DNA from: Mycobacterium tilburgii
GTDB taxonomy: Bacteria; Actinomycetota; Actinomycetes; Mycobacteriales; Mycobacteriaceae
Length of the DNA stretch: 56,170 nt
Direction: 5' to 3'
Assembly (NCBI RefSeq): GCF_902168065.1
Contig: NZ_LR655704.1
Location: 1 to 56,170 of the forward strand
Position 1 is the stretch's first letter, and each line of letters begins with the position of its first letter. The position numbers were made by a program, and so were the translations under genes. This document shows positions 34,979 through 48,500 of this stretch, piece after piece. The notes beneath the pieces are model-generated. The model saw only the letters and a list, made by a program, of their open reading frames with translations. It made no database searches and had not been told where the DNA came from.

Positions 34979-35569
34979 CTAGTCATGCAAAACGACAACC
35001 CGTCGCGACGGCTCCACACCCTCGCTTTCGGTGTGTACGCCAGCGACGGCGGCGACCGCGTCGTGAACGATCTTCCGCTCGAACGGCGTCATTGGTTTGA
35101 GCTCTTCACGCTCGCCTGTTTCCAGCACCCGCCGGGCCACCTTGTTACCCAACGCCGCCAGCTCTTCGTGGCGACGCCGGCGCCAGCTCGCGATGTCAAG
35201 CATCAGCCGGCTGCGCACGCCGGTCTTCTGATGCACAGCCAGCCGAGTCAGCTCCTGCAGGGCGTCCAGCACCTCGCCGCCGCGCCCGACCAACTTATTC
35301 AGGTCGTCGCTGCCGTCAATACTAACGACCGCTCGGTTCCCTTCCACGTCAAGGTCGATATCCCCGTCAAAATCCAACAGGTCCAGCAGCTCCTCGAGAT
35401 AATCGCCAGCGATCTCGCCTTCGGCGACTAATCGCTCCTCGAGGTCGTCGCTCTCGTCGGCACCGGCGTCAATCGCGGCGGTATACTCGAGTGCATCCGC
35501 GACCGTCGGCCGGGAGTCAACATCCCGTTCGGTGGTGTCGGCGTCCGTCATCTTCTCTACCTCGTCCAT
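34979..35569 (-). CDS. jag: RNA-binding protein Jag/KhpB (KH and R3H domains)
   Basis: 196 residues from ATG 35569 (MDEVEKMTDADTTERD), preceded by AGGGG at ideal spacing; ATG 35551 (MTDADTTE) is the alternative and matches the M. tuberculosis start better. An acidic N-terminal tail precedes the KH domain (VSIDGSDDLNKLVGRGGEVL, DALQELTRLAVHQKTG). The R3H domain (MTPFERKIVHDAVAAVAGVH) ends VEPSRRVVVLHD. KhpB-type proteins bind RNA and influence cell elongation. It lies between yidC and rsmG in the conserved rpmH-rnpA-yidD-yidC-jag-rsmG operon. Confidence 0.92.
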   Translation of the reverse strand: MDEVEKMTDADTTERDVDSRPTVADALEYTAAIDAGADESDDLEERLVAEGEIAGDYLEELLDLLDFDGDIDLDVEGNRAVVSIDGSDDLNKLVGRGGEVLDALQELTRLAVHQKTGVRSRLMLDIASWRRRRHEELAALGNKVARRVLETGEREELKPMTPFERKIVHDAVAAVAGVHTESEGVEPSRRVVVLHD

Positions 35570-35629
35570 GGGTCTGCCCCTAATCTCTTTCGGGTCACTC
35601 TTCGGCGCTAGCACAGTAAACCTGTGGCA

Positions 35630-36715
35630 CTAGCGCTTCCGTCTCTTGGGTCGCGCCCTTGGTTTCAGGGTCCGGTTCGCTAGACCGGTGGCACCGCCGA
35701 TCGGTTTGCCGTCGGTATTCGGTTTCGGCGTCTTCTCGGCCACGTCCGAGGCGCTCTCGTCGCCTTCGTCGCGGACGTCACTGTTCGTCGGCGCGGATTT
35801 TCTTTTCGGCTTGGCACCCGGCAGCGGAGCATTGACCACCCTTCGCTGCAGCGTCTCCCGCTTCTTCGCCTCGTCCTCTTTCTCGATCATGCTGAACACA
35901 TAATGCTGTTGGCCGAATGTCCAGATATTGTTCGAGAACCAATACAGGATGATCGCCACCGGAAGGAACGGGCCACCAACCACGACACCGAATGGAAAGA
36001 CATACAGCGCAAGCTTATTCATCATCGCCGTCTGAGGATTCGCCGACACTTCCGCGCTCTGCCGGGCAATCGATGCTCGGCTATTGAAGTACGTGGCGAT
36101 GCCCGCCAGAATCATCACCGGCGCGCCAACCGCGATCACCGCCGGACGATTGAAATCGATGAAGGCGTCCAACCCGGTACGCTGTGTCATCGATGCACCG
36201 ATCGGGGCGCCGAACAGATTCGCATCCAGGAAGTAACCGACGTCGGCCGAGCTGAACATGTAGTTACCTGTGGCGCGGTTCTGAGCCACCGACATCTGCG
36301 GTTGGCCGAACCCGCCGGTGGTGCGGTTGAACGATCGCAACACGTGATAGAGCCCAAGGAACACCGGAATCTGGGCGAGCATCGGCAAGCAGCCCAGTAT
36401 CGGGTTGAATGCGTGCTCGCGCTGCAGCTTCTGCAATTCCAGCGCCATCCGCTGGCGGTCCTTGCCGTACTTCTTCTGCAGCGCCTTGATCTGGGGCTGG
36501 AGTTCCTGCATCTGCCGAGTGGTGCGGATCTGCCGGACGAACGGTTTGTAAAGCAGCGCCCGCAAGCTGAACACCAGGAACATCACCGACAGGGCCCAGA
36601 CGAAAAAGTTCGAGGGTCCCAGTAAAGCCCCAAACAGCTTGTACCAAACCCACATGATCCACGACACCGGGTAGTAGACAAAGTCGAGGCTAAACACGTC
36701 AAACAACAGATCCAC
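35630..36715 (-). CDS. yidC: Membrane protein insertase YidC
   Basis: 361 residues from GTG 36715 ([20 protein letters not shown]), preceded by GAGGGGA. The hydrophilic-groove core is present: [40 protein letters not shown] (coiled C1 loop), [20 protein letters not shown] and the late helices [19 protein letters not shown] with [17 protein letters not shown] Lys/Arg-rich C-terminal tail of about 85 residues (ending PKRRKR) suits ribosome contact. YidC inserts membrane proteins alone or with Sec. Its 5' end overlaps the 3' end of yidD by 17 bases. Confidence 0.95.
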   Translation of the reverse strand: MDLLFDVFSLDFVYYPVSWIMWVWYKLFGALLGPSNFFVWALSVMFLVFSLRALLYKPFVRQIRTTRQMQELQPQIKALQKKYGKDRQRMALELQKLQREHAFNPILGCLPMLAQIPVFLGLYHVLRSFNRTTGGFGQPQMSVAQNRATGNYMFSSADVGYFLDANLFGAPIGASMTQRTGLDAFIDFNRPAVIAVGAPVMILAGIATYFNSRASIARQSAEVSANPQTAMMNKLALYVFPFGVVVGGPFLPVAIILYWFSNNIWTFGQQHYVFSMIEKEDEAKKRETLQRRVVNAPLPGAKPKRKSAPTNSDVRDEGDESASDVAEKTPKPNTDGKPIGGATGLANRTLKPRARPKRRKR

Positions 36716-37052
36716 TCTCCCCTCGCGACGCCGGGATTTCCCCGACAGCGCTGGTGTCATCACGGTTCACCGGGCAGCCTTGGTCTGCGAAGCGGCGCTC
36801 GGGCGTTGGGTCCCATCCTCCCCGATGCCACGGTCCGCACTTGGCGAACCTGACCAACGCAAACCAACTCCCCTGAAACAGTCCGAACTCGGTGAGCGCT
36901 TCGACGGCGTACTGACTGCAGGTCGGCATGAAGCGACACGTCGGCGGCCGCAGCGGCGACACCATGTGCCGGTACACCTGGATCACGAACACCAGACCAC
37001 GCACTACGGTCGTGCCGGCACGGGTGACGCCAGTGCTCCCCGGCGCCGTCAT
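36699..37052 (-). CDS. yidD: Membrane protein insertion efficiency factor YidD
   Basis: 117 residues from ATG 37052 ([13 protein letters not shown]). The YidD core is [40 protein letters not shown] and [12 protein letters not shown], with the conserved CRF-P-CS and CGP-H-GG-DP motifs. The amphipathic protein assists YidC. The start is 2 bases after the rnpA stop, and the 3' end overlaps yidC. Confidence 0.94.
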   Translation of the reverse strand: MTAPGSTGVTRAGTTVVRGLVFVIQVYRHMVSPLRPPTCRFMPTCSQYAVEALTEFGLFQGSWFALVRFAKCGPWHRGGWDPTPERRFADQGCPVNRDDTSAVGEIPASRGESGSVV

Positions 37053-37054
37053 AC

Positions 37055-37417
37055 TCAACGGTTCGTCCCACCTTGTTTGAGGACCCACCGCAACCCGAGG
37101 CGCAGTTCCTGCTCCAGCCGGGCCGACGATGCGTCCCGACTACCCGGCAACACGCGAATCACCATCCGGTCGTTGTACTCAAGATCGGTCAGCATCCCGC
37201 GGACCACGTGCCGCAACCTACGCGACACCCGATGACGGTCAACGGCCGATCCGACCGATTTGCCGACAATCAGCCCGACGCGTGGACCGTTGACGGTTCC
37301 GACGTTGGTGTCCCGCCGCATATGGACAACAAGATCGGACTGCGCCGCGCGTACCCCGTATTTCACCGTCGCGTCGAATTCCCGAGATCGCCGCATGCGG
37401 TTACGTGCGGGAAGCAC
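37055..37417 (-). CDS. rnpA: Ribonuclease P protein component
   Basis: 120 residues from GTG 37417 ([20 protein letters not shown]). The RNR-type signature is intact ([20 protein letters not shown]). RnpA binds the RNase P RNA (not in this window) to mature tRNA 5' ends. The frame allows a TTG three codons earlier. It is 23 bases downstream of rpmH on the minus strand. Confidence 0.93.
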   Translation of the reverse strand: MLPARNRMRRSREFDATVKYGVRAAQSDLVVHMRRDTNVGTVNGPRVGLIVGKSVGSAVDRHRVSRRLRHVVRGMLTDLEYNDRMVIRVLPGSRDASSARLEQELRLGLRWVLKQGGTNR

Positions 37418-37440
37418 CGCCAACAAACCTGTCGGTCAGA

Positions 37441-37584
37441 TCAAGCAGAAAGAGCGCGGCGACCCTTGCGGCGACGGCCAGAAACGATGGCGCGCCCGGC
37501 CCTGGTCCGCATCCGCAGGCGGAAGCCATGCGCCCGGGCACGGCGCCGATTGTTCGGCTGGAAAGTCCGTTTGCCCTTAGCCAC
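37441..37584 (-). CDS. rpmH: 50S ribosomal protein L34
   Basis: 47 residues from GTG 37584, the full L34 length. It reads [20 protein letters not shown], then [20 protein letters not shown] and GRRALSA. It is the first gene of the leftward operon and diverges from dnaA across the 580-base origin-proximal gap, as in nearly all actinobacteria. Confidence 0.96.
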   Translation of the reverse strand: MAKGKRTFQPNNRRRARAHGFRLRMRTRAGRAIVSGRRRKGRRALSA

Positions 37585-38164
37585 GGCGTTCTCCTCGTTC
37601 TATCTCGCTAGAAGCTTTCTCAGCCCTCCGGCCGTTCACGTTTGGCTCAGCCATATTATCTTCGTATCGGTCAGAACTGTGGTCTTACTGCTGGCCGGCG
37701 CGGTCCTCGAGAAACATAACTCCTGGGTCGTAGCCGTATCGCCGACTTTCGGGCGACTGTATGAGGGTACTGACGCATGTTCGCCGGGTCAAACCTAGCC
37801 TACGCCAACAAGACACGCTCCCGACCAACGTCGAAGCACCTCGAGCCGGCACTATCCCGAACCAACCCTAAAAAACGCGATTGGAATGCAACAGAACTGT
37901 TGGCAGCCGCACGGAAAACTGTTAACTTCGAGCAATGCCGTTTCAGATTTGGGACGGCGCTCGACAACGAAGCATGATGGCGGATCTTCTGGCGGTGTAG
38001 ACGACCTGGCCTGGGTTGTCTCCGGCCCACAAGTTTGGGAGCTGTCACCGACAGGATGCAGCACGCACCCGTCTATCCTGTCCACACATGTGTATAACTT
38101 ATGTGGACAGTCGCTTTGTCGGCAAGTGGTTAGGGTTTGACGTCGGACCAGGGAGAGTGCGTCG
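37585..38164. other. rpmH-dnaA intergenic region (dnaA promoter and DnaA boxes)
   Basis: 580 bases without a gene. The right end carries a cluster of DnaA boxes (38078-38110). A TATAAC at 38093-38098 is a possible -10 element for dnaA, followed by GGGAGAG (38151-38157) as the dnaA ribosome site. The left part should hold the rpmH promoter. The frames open here (for example 37777-37977) have no family resemblance. Confidence 0.75.
38078..38110. promoter_or_regulatory. Inverted cluster of DnaA boxes in the dnaA promoter region
   Basis: CTGTCCACA at 38078-38086 (+) and its exact reverse complement TGTGGACAG at 38102-38110 both match the mycobacterial DnaA box consensus. Between them TGTGTATAA (38089-38097) is the reverse of TTATACACA, one mismatch from the classic box. 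The cluster lies 55 bases before the dnaA start and overlaps a TATAAC, consistent with autoregulation by DnaA. Confidence 0.75.
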
Positions 38165-39703
38165 TTGACCGATGACCCCGGTTCTGGTTTCACGACCGTG
38201 TGGAACGCGGTCGTCTCCGAGCTCAACGGTGGTTCCGACGAAGACGGTGAGACCGACAACCGCACCACACTCGCCACCCCACTGACCCCGCAACAACGTG
38301 CCTGGCTCAATCTCGTCCAGCCCCTCACCATTGTCGAGGGTTTCGCGCTGCTGTCGGTGCCGAGCAGTTTCGTGCAGAACGAGATCGAACGCCATCTGCG
38401 CATCACGATCACCGATGCGCTGAGTCGGCGGCTTGGTCAGCAAATCCAGCTCGGGGTCCGCATCGCGCCGCCCACCGACGACACCGAGGATGTCGCCTTC
38501 ACATCCGACAACACCTACGCCGATGATCCCGGCCAAGAAACTTCAAGTGACGTTGACGAAGCCTACGAGAGCAGTGAAACCACCGAAAACGGCGAAATCG
38601 TCGCGGCCGAGCAGAGTTGGCCCAATTACTTTACCGGACAGCCGCTGTCCACCGACTCCGGCGCCGCGGACGGCACCAGCCTCAACCGGCGCTACACATT
38701 CGAGACTTTCGTCATCGGCGCCTCCAACCGGTTCGCTCATGCCGCAGCCCTAGCTATCGCCGAAGCGCCGGCGCGGGCCTACAACCCACTCTTCATCTGG
38801 GGAGAGTCTGGCCTAGGCAAAACCCATTTACTGCATGCCGCAGGCAATTACGCGCAGCGACTGTTCCCCGAGATGCGGGTCAAGTACGTCTCGACAGAAG
38901 AATTCACCAACGACTTCATCAACTCGCTGCGCGACGACCGCAAGGTCGCGTTCAAACGCAGCTACCGCGATGTCGATGTGCTGCTCGTCGATGACATCCA
39001 GTTCATCGAGGGTAAGGAAGGTATCCAGGAGGAGTTCTTCCACACCTTCAACACGTTGCACAACGCCAACAAACAGATCGTCATCTCGTCGGACCGGCCA
39101 CCCAAACAGCTCGCCACCCTGGAAGACCGACTGCGGACCCGGTTCGAATGGGGCCTGATCACCGATGTCCAGCCACCCGAGCTGGAAACCCGCATCGCCA
39201 TTCTGCGCAAGAAGGCACAGATGGAACGCCTCGCGGTGCCCGACGACGTCCTCGAGTTGATCGCCAGCAGCATCGAACGCAACATCCGTGAGCTCGAGGG
39301 CGCCCTGATCCGGGTCACGGCGTTCGCCTCGCTCAACAAAACGCCGATCGACAAATCGCTGGCCGAAATCGTGCTGCGGGATCTGATCGCCGACGCCAGC
39401 ACGATGCAGATCAGCGCGGCGACGATCATGGCGGCCACCGCCGAATACTTCGATACCACCATCGAGGAGTTACGCGGCCCGGGCAAGACCCGAGCGCTAG
39501 CTCAGTCCCGCCAGATCGCCATGTACCTCTGCCGCGAGCTGACCGACCTGTCGCTACCCAAGATCGGCCAGGCGTTCGGCAGGGACCACACCACGGTCAT
39601 GTACGCACAGCGAAAGATCTTGTCCGAGATGGCCGAGCGACATGAAGTGTTCGATCACGTCAAAGAACTCACCACGCGGATCCGGCAACGCTCCAAGCGC
39701 TGA
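38165..39703 (+). CDS. dnaA: Chromosomal replication initiator DnaA
   Basis: 512 residues (M. tuberculosis 507), starting at TTG 38165 ([20 protein letters not shown]). Domain I covers about residues 1-100 ([20 protein letters not shown]). An acidic, Thr-rich domain II (about 100-165) differs most from M. tuberculosis. Domain III is the AAA+ ATPase with Walker [21 protein letters not shown], Walker [21 protein letters not shown] and [12 protein letters not shown]. Domain IV is the helix-turn-helix with [20 protein letters not shown]. DnaA-ATP opens oriC in the following intergenic region. The gene looks fully functional. Confidence 0.97.
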   Translation: MTDDPGSGFTTVWNAVVSELNGGSDEDGETDNRTTLATPLTPQQRAWLNLVQPLTIVEGFALLSVPSSFVQNEIERHLRITITDALSRRLGQQIQLGVRIAPPTDDTEDVAFTSDNTYADDPGQETSSDVDEAYESSETTENGEIVAAEQSWPNYFTGQPLSTDSGAADGTSLNRRYTFETFVIGASNRFAHAAALAIAEAPARAYNPLFIWGESGLGKTHLLHAAGNYAQRLFPEMRVKYVSTEEFTNDFINSLRDDRKVAFKRSYRDVDVLLVDDIQFIEGKEGIQEEFFHTFNTLHNANKQIVISSDRPPKQLATLEDRLRTRFEWGLITDVQPPELETRIAILRKKAQMERLAVPDDVLELIASSIERNIRELEGALIRVTAFASLNKTPIDKSLAEIVLRDLIADASTMQISAATIMAATAEYFDTTIEELRGPGKTRALAQSRQIAMYLCRELTDLSLPKIGQAFGRDHTTVMYAQRKILSEMAERHEVFDHVKELTTRIRQRSKR

Positions 39704-40233
39704 CTCACCCTCGCACCCACAAGAGCGCCGCGGTGCGGGCGGAAATACCAACTTTTCGTAAAAACTTCTCGCTCGTTTGTAACTCCAGCCACACCCCCGA
39801 TATGTGGGCAATACTGTGTACAAACGTGCCGAATGTCGGTGTAGTACCCGGCGCCAGCGTGCACACCCCGCCCCGATCCCCAGCGCCCCAACACCGACTG
39901 CACAGTTCCCCTGCCGGTCACCCACAGGGTCGCCACCGCGCTAGCTGCATCAAACCGCGGTTGTCCCCAGAATGCACAGGCCTTAATACTGGTACTGAAA
40001 TCTTTCCGTTTGTTTTTCTTTGAAGAGCAGCTGTGGGGACACGTGGTCGCATAGCGCTCATCTGGTCGTCACCCACTCGGGTTGTCGGCCTTTGCGATTA
40101 GCTTTAAAGATGGACGAGGAAGCTTTACGGTTGTTGTTGTTCGTGCCGTTGTGGATGTCGTGGAGCAGAAGGCACGCCGGCGGGGCGCACAGCCAACCGG
40201 TGGTTTCGGATTTGGGTAGGTGATAAGGACGCT
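39704..40233. other. oriC: Chromosomal replication origin oriC (dnaA-dnaN intergenic)
   Basis: 530 bases without a gene between dnaA and dnaN, the established position of mycobacterial oriC. Degenerate DnaA boxes: TGTGGGCAA 39803-39811 (-), TGTGTACAA 39815-39823 (-), TTGTCCCCA 39961-39969 (+), TGTGGGGAC 40032-40040 (-) and TGTGGATGT 40150-40158 (-). An A+T-rich stretch at 39982-40022 (TTTCCGTTTGTTTTTCTTTG core) is the best candidate for the unwinding element. All genes visible to the left up to parA run leftward and those to the right run rightward, co-directional with the forks. Confidence 0.85.
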
Positions 40234-41433
40234 ATGAACGTGGCGACGACGAATGCTGGCCTCACCGACCTAAAGTTTCGGCTGGTCCGAGACTCGTTCG
40301 CCGACGCTGTGTCGTGGGTCGCGAAAAACCTGCCGTCGAGGCCGGCTGTGCCAATCCTCTCCGGCATGTTATTGACGGGCACCGATGAGGGGTTGACGGT
40401 CTCTGGATTCGACTACGAAGTCTCCGCCGAGGCACAGATTGCGGCCGAAATCGCTTCTCCGGGAAGTGTTTTAGTGTCGGGACGCTTGTTGTCCGACATT
40501 GTTCGGGCGTTGCCGGACAAGCCGATCGATTTCTATGTCGACGGCAACCGGGTGACGTTGACCTGTAGAAGTGCCAAGTTCTCCCTGCCGACCATGGCGG
40601 TCGAGGATTACCCGACATTGCCGACGCTGCCGGAAGAGACCGGCAGCCTGCCGTCGGATTTGTTTGCCGAGGCGATCAGCCAGGTTGCAATTGCCGCCGG
40701 CCGCGACGACACGCTGCCGATGCTGACCGGCATCCGCGTCGAGATCTCCGGTGAATCGCTCGTTTTGGCGGCAACCGACAGGTTCCGCCTGGCAGTCCGC
40801 GAACTGACCTGGTCGGTGTTGTCACCTGATATCGAGGCTGCCGTGCTGGTGCCGGCCAAAACCCTGGCCGAGGCGGCGAAAGCGGGGACCGACGGGTCCG
40901 ACGTCCGATTGTCGTTGGGCAGCGGTTTGGGTGTCGGCAATGACGGGCTGATTGGCATCAGCGGCAACGGTAAGCGCAGCACCACCCGGCTGTTGGATGC
41001 CGAGTTCCCGAAATTCCGTCAGTTGCTTCCCGCCGAGCACACCGCGGTGGCGACCATAAACGTCGCCGAACTGACCGAGGCGATCAAGCTCGTCGCGCTG
41101 GTCGCGGATCGCGGCGCTCAGGTGCGGATGGAATTCTCCGAGGGGACGTTGCGGCTGTCCGCCGGCGCCGACGACGTCGGCCGGGCCGAAGAAGCGCTCG
41201 CCGTCGACTTCGCCGGTGAACCGTTGACCATCGCGTTCAACCCGACTTACCTAACCGACGGACTCGGATCGGTCCACGCCGATCGGGTGTTGTTCGGCTT
41301 CACCACTCCCGGGAAACCGGCGTTGCTACGCCCAGCCTTCGATGCGGATAGCCACCCCACGGGTACCGGCCCGTTCTCCGCATTGCCCACCGATTACGTC
41401 TACTTGTTAATGCCAGTTCGGTTGCCCGGATAG
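40234..41433 (+). CDS. dnaN: DNA polymerase III beta sliding clamp
   Basis: 399 residues (M. tuberculosis 402). Start [20 protein letters not shown] at 40234 has GGTGATAAGGAC upstream. The three clamp domains are present: [20 protein letters not shown] in domain 1, [16 protein letters not shown] in domain 2 with [12 protein letters not shown], and [11 protein letters not shown] with [13 protein letters not shown] at the C-terminal peptide-binding groove. It tethers the replicative polymerase and is a core gene. Confidence 0.97.
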   Translation: MNVATTNAGLTDLKFRLVRDSFADAVSWVAKNLPSRPAVPILSGMLLTGTDEGLTVSGFDYEVSAEAQIAAEIASPGSVLVSGRLLSDIVRALPDKPIDFYVDGNRVTLTCRSAKFSLPTMAVEDYPTLPTLPEETGSLPSDLFAEAISQVAIAAGRDDTLPMLTGIRVEISGESLVLAATDRFRLAVRELTWSVLSPDIEAAVLVPAKTLAEAAKAGTDGSDVRLSLGSGLGVGNDGLIGISGNGKRSTTRLLDAEFPKFRQLLPAEHTAVATINVAELTEAIKLVALVADRGAQVRMEFSEGTLRLSAGADDVGRAEEALAVDFAGEPLTIAFNPTYLTDGLGSVHADRVLFGFTTPGKPALLRPAFDADSHPTGTGPFSALPTDYVYLLMPVRLPG

Positions 41434-41442
41434 GCCGAACAG

Positions 41443-42606
41443 GTGTACGTCCGACATTTAGGGCTGCGCGATTTCCGGTCCTGGGCGCACGCCGACGTCG
41501 AGCTGGAACCGGGCCGGACGGTGTTTGTCGGACCCAACGGCTTCGGAAAGACGAATCTCATTGAGGCGCTGTGGTATTCGACTACGTTGGGTTCACATCG
41601 GGTCGGTGTCGATGCACCGTTGATCCGGGCTGGGTGCGGCCGCGCGGTGGTGTCAACCATCGTGGTCAACGGCGGCCGGGAATGCGCGATCGATGTGGAG
41701 ATTATCGCCGGCCGAGTCAACAAGGCCAGGCTCAATCGGTCACCGGTGCGTAGTACCCGGGAGGTGGTCGGGGTCTTGCGTGCGGTGTTGTTCGCTCCCG
41801 AAGATCTGTCTCTGGTTCGCGGTGATCCGGCTGATCGCCGGCGATACCTCGACGATCTGGAGACCGTTCGACGCCCGGTATTCGCCGTGCTGCGCGCGGA
41901 TTACGACAAGGTGCTGCGGCAGCGCACCGCACTGTTGAAGTCGCTGGCCGGGGCGCGGTACCGCGGTGACCGCGACACGTTGGACACTCTCGAGGTGTGG
42001 GATGCGCGGCTGGCCGAGCACGGCGCCGAATTGATGGCTGCCCGTATCGATTTGATGAATCAACTGACGTCCGAGGTGGAGAAGGCTTACAAACTGCTGG
42101 CCCCGGGATCGCGCTCCGCCGCCGTCGGCTACAAGTCGAGCATCGACCGGGCGGGTATCGACAATCCGGCAGACACCGGCGGCGACCGGAAATTGTTGGA
42201 AGCCGCGTTGTTGTCGGCGTTGGCGGCGCGCCGCGACGCCGAGCTGGAGCGGGGGGTCTGTTTGGTCGGCCCGCACCGCGATGACTTGGAATTACGGCTC
42301 GGCGACCAGCCGACGAAAGGCTTTGCCAGCCATGGCGAATCGTGGTCTTTTGCGCTCGCCCTGCGGCTGGCCGCGTACGAGTTGTTGTGCGCCGACGGTG
42401 GTGAACCGGTTTTGTTGCTCGACGACGTTTTTTCCGAACTCGACGCCGCTCGCCGCCGGGCGTTGGCCACCATCGCGAATTCTGCGGAACAAGTTTTGGT
42501 GACAGCGGCGGGGCTGGAAGATATCCCCGAGGGCTGGGACGCTAAGCAGGTGCACATCGACTTACGGGACGACGACTCGGGCCGGATTTCGGTGATGCAG
42601 CCATGA
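41443..42606 (+). CDS. recF: Recombination mediator RecF
   Basis: 387 residues from GTG 41443 ([20 protein letters not shown]). The SMC-like ATPase has Walker [21 protein letters not shown], signature region [20 protein letters not shown] and Walker [21 protein letters not shown]. RecF loads RecA at gaps and supports replication restart. The stop overlaps the next start (ATGA at 42603-42606). Confidence 0.96.
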   Translation: MYVRHLGLRDFRSWAHADVELEPGRTVFVGPNGFGKTNLIEALWYSTTLGSHRVGVDAPLIRAGCGRAVVSTIVVNGGRECAIDVEIIAGRVNKARLNRSPVRSTREVVGVLRAVLFAPEDLSLVRGDPADRRRYLDDLETVRRPVFAVLRADYDKVLRQRTALLKSLAGARYRGDRDTLDTLEVWDARLAEHGAELMAARIDLMNQLTSEVEKAYKLLAPGSRSAAVGYKSSIDRAGIDNPADTGGDRKLLEAALLSALAARRDAELERGVCLVGPHRDDLELRLGDQPTKGFASHGESWSFALALRLAAYELLCADGGEPVLLLDDVFSELDAARRRALATIANSAEQVLVTAAGLEDIPEGWDAKQVHIDLRDDDSGRISVMQP

Positions 42607-43160
42607 CCGGCTCCGAGCAGGAACCCCAGGACGTCACTTCCCCACCACCCACTGAGTTGTGCGATATCGATCTGGTGCGGCGTACACTCGAGGAGGCGTG
42701 GGCGGCCGCACGAGCGCAGGGCAAAGACGTTGGGCTGGGCAGCGGTGCGGGGCAGCGGCGGGTGACCGGGCAGCGACGCAGTTGGTCGGGTCCGGGACCC
42801 GACGTGCGCGACCCGCAACCGCTCGGGCGGCTCGCCCGTGAACTCGCGAAAAAGCGTGGTTGGTCCGGACACGTCGCCGAGGGCACCGTTTTAGGCCATT
42901 GGGCGACGGTGGTCGGGCAGCAGATCGCCGATCACGCCACGCCGACACGGCTGCACGAGGGGGTGCTCAGCGTGGCCGCCGAGTCGACGGCCTGGGCCAC
43001 CCAGCTGAGGATGATCCAGGCACAATTGCTTGTCAAGATCGCCGCCGCGGTCGGCAACGGCGTGGTCACTTCGTTGAAAATCACCGGTCCGGCCGCTCCG
43101 TCATGGCGGAAGGGTCCGCGACACATCTCTGGGCGCGGGCCGCGTGACACCTACGGCTGA
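42603..43160 (+). CDS. dciA: DciA-type (DUF721) replicative helicase loader/partner
   Basis: 185 residues (Rv0004 homologue). A disordered basic N-terminal part ([16 protein letters not shown]) precedes a KH-like DUF721 domain ([60 protein letters not shown]). A short [15 protein letters not shown] tail follows. DciA interacts with DnaB helicase in bacteria lacking DnaC/DnaI and is needed for replication in mycobacteria. Overlap with recF and position between dnaN-recF and gyrB fit a replication role. Confidence 0.92.
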   Translation: MTGSEQEPQDVTSPPPTELCDIDLVRRTLEEAWAAARAQGKDVGLGSGAGQRRVTGQRRSWSGPGPDVRDPQPLGRLARELAKKRGWSGHVAEGTVLGHWATVVGQQIADHATPTRLHEGVLSVAAESTAWATQLRMIQAQLLVKIAAAVGNGVVTSLKITGPAAPSWRKGPRHISGRGPRDTYG

Positions 43161-43407
43161 CACTATCGGGGCCGTGTGGTGCTCGGATTCCTGCCGGGTG
43201 GAGACGGAAACGGGCGGCGACTCAGAGACGCGGGGACGAAATGAACCCCCATGACGTACGTACCCGGAGGACGTACCGTCATTGAAGAAATCGGACATAC
43301 GGCGCGTACAGATTAGGCAGAAACGCGCTCGGAGAATCGGTCTTAAACGTCGATCACGGTAGAGTGGATGAATGCGACTGTTGCGGTGGCTGGAACCGCT
43401 CGCATGA

Positions 43408-45465
<2,058 letters not shown>

Positions 45466-45505
45466 AAGTCTTAACCTGTTGTGCGACTTCTAAAAAGAGG
45501 ACTAC

Positions 45506-48500
45506 ATGACCGACACGACGCTACCCCTGGGCGACGATTCTGTCGACCGGATCGAGCCGGTCGACATTCAGCAGGAGATGCAGCGCAGCTACATCGACTA
45601 CGCAATGAGCGTGATCGTGGGCCGCGCCTTGCCGGAAGTTCGCGATGGACTCAAGCCAGTGCATCGCCGGGTACTGTACGCGATGTACGACTCCGGATTC
45701 CGGCCAGACCGCAGCCATGCGAAGTCAGCGCGGTCAGTCGCCGAGACGATGGGTAACTATCACCCACACGGTGACGCGTCGATCTATGACACGTTGGTGC
45801 GGATGGCGCAGCCGTGGTCGCTGCGCTACCCATTGATCGACGGCCAAGGCAACTTCGGTTCGCCGGGCAACGACCCGCCAGCCGCGATGCGGTACTGCGT
45901 CACCGGGGACGCGTTGGTGCGCTTACCATTCGGTGGCTCGGTTCGTATTGCCGATGTGGTGCCAAACGCCCGACCCAACTCCGACAATGCAATTGAATTG
46001 AAGGTGCTCGATCGGCACGGCAACCCTGTGGTCGCCAATCGACTGTTTCATTCGGGCGAGCACCAGACATATGCGGTGCGAACAGCCGAAGGCTACGAAG
46101 TCACGGGAACGGCCAACCACCCGCTCCTGTGCTTGGTCAACGTCGGCGGTATACCTACATTGTTGTGGAAGCTAATCGAGGAAATCCGACCCGGCGATCA
46201 CGTCGCGTTGCAGCGGACACCGTCGGTGGAGTTCGGTCCGGTAGATTCGCATTCGACGATGGAGGCGCTTTTATTCGGCGCGTTCATCAGTGAGGGTTTC
46301 GTCTCTGACGGGCGCGCCAGGTTCAACAACCCTGATCGCTATTATTTCAACGTAGTGGTGGCCGCGTACGACGCGGTTGTCGGCGGCCACCACTACCTGT
46401 CGACTAGGACCATCGCATCCGGTTCGGTGCTGCACGAGCTCGATATCCAGGACTTGACCGAACTAAAGAAAACCCGACTGGCCGACTTGTGCGGGAATCG
46501 GTCGGCGGACAAGTTTGTCCCGAATTGGCTGTGGCATTCACCCGTAGCCGTCAAGCGCGCCTTCCTGCAGGCGCTGTTCGAAGGAGACGGATCATGTTCG
46601 ATGCTGTCGCGCAACACAATTCAGATATCTTACTCGACGAGCAGCCGGCGGTTGTCTGTCGACGTGCAGCAGATGCTGCTCGAATTCGGGATTATCTCGC
46701 GCCGTTACCGTCACACGGTGGGCAGATACAAGGTGGTCATAACCAACCGCGGAGAAGCAGAAAAGTTTGCCACAGAAGTAGGTTTTGTTGGCGCCAAGCA
46801 AGCCAAGCTGACGTCCATCCTCCATTCGATGGCACCTTGCGCACGACGCGATTCGGACCACGTTCCGGAGTTGGCGGCGTTCATCCGCAGCCACGCCGGT
46901 GGTTCTTGGATGGATCGTGACTGGCTGAACCGGCACAGTGTTGATGAGATCGCAAGGTCGCGTACTGAAGCCGACGAGATTCTTGCCCATATCGCTGATC
47001 CCGATGTGCGGTCCATCGCAAGCGATCTCACCGACGGACGTTTCTACTACGCCGAGGTGGCCGCAGTCGTTGACGCGGACGTGCAACCGGTGTACAGCTT
47101 ACTCGTCGACACAGCGGACCATGCATTCCTGACCAACGGATTCGTCAGCCACAACACCGAGGCTCGGCTTACGCCGTTGGCAATGGAGATGCTTCGCGAA
47201 ATTGACGAGGAGACAGTCGATTTCATCCTGAACTATGACGGTCGGGTGCAGGAGCCGACTGTACTGCCCAGCAGGTTTCCCAATACGCTAGCCAACGGTT
47301 CGGGTGGCATCGCGGTCGGCATGGCCACCAATATCCCGCCGCATAATCTCGGTGAGCTTGCTGAGGCCGTGTACTGGGCGTTGGAGAATTACAACGCCGA
47401 CGAAGAGGCTACGCTGGCCGCGGTCATGGAGCGGGTGAAAGGACCCGATTTCCCGACTTCTGGGCTGATCGTCGGTTCACAGGGTATAGCCGACGCTTAC
47501 AAGACTGGCCGCGGCTCGATCCGGATGCGCGGCGTGGTGGAAATTGAAGAGCTCAGGGGCCGAACATCTTTGGTGATCACCGAGCTGCCGTATCAGGTCA
47601 ACCACGACAACTTCATCACCTTAATCGCCGAGCAAGTACGCGACGGCAAGCTCGCCGGCATCTCGAACATCGAAGACCAGTCCAGTGACCGAATCGGCAT
47701 GAGGATCGTTATCGAACTCAAACGTGACGCGGTCGCCAAGGTGGTGCTGAACAACCTCTACAAGCACACCCAGCTGCAGACCAGCTTTGGCACCAACATG
47801 CTGGCGATCGTCGACGGGGTGCCGCGCACACTACGCCTCGACCAGATGATTCGCTTTTACGTCGAACACCAACTCGACGTAATCGTGCGCCGGACCACCT
47901 ACCGGTTACGAAAAGCTAACGAGCGGGCCCACATTCTGCGCGGTCTGGTCAAGGCGCTAGACTCGCTCGACGAGGTGATCATGCTGATTCGGGCGTCAGA
48001 GACCGTCGACATCGCCCGCGCCGGCTTAATCGAGCTGCTCGACATCAACGAAATCCAGGCTCAGGCAATCCTGGATATGCAGCTGCGGCGCCTGGCCGCG
48101 TTAGAACGTCAGCGTATCATCGACGACTTGGTCAAGATCGAAGCCGAGATCGCCAACCTGGAAGACATTCTGGCCAAGCCGGAACGGCAGCGCGAGATCG
48201 TGCGCGACGAGCTCGCCGAGATTGTGGAGAAGCACGGCGACGAGCGACGCACCCGAATCATCGCCACCGACGGCGAGGTCAACGACGAGGACCTGATCGC
48301 CCGCGAGGACGTCGTGGTCACGATCACCGAGACCGGTTACGCCAAACGCACCAAGACCGATCTGTACCGCAGCCAGAAGCGGGGCGGTAAGGGTGTGCAG
48401 GGCGCCGGGCTCAAGCAAGATGACATCGTCGCGCATTTCTTCGTGTCGTCGACGCACGATTGGATCCTGTTCTTCACCACGCAGGGCCGCGTTTACCGAG

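Noticed and set aside
45466..45505. Possible terminator hairpin between gyrB and gyrA
   Set aside because: Only a five-pair AAGTC/GACTT match with a long loop; the spacing and order suit an operon instead.
45481..45756. Open frame overlapping the gyrA start in another frame
   Set aside because: Conflicts with the well-supported gyrA N-terminus and has no ribosome site of its own.
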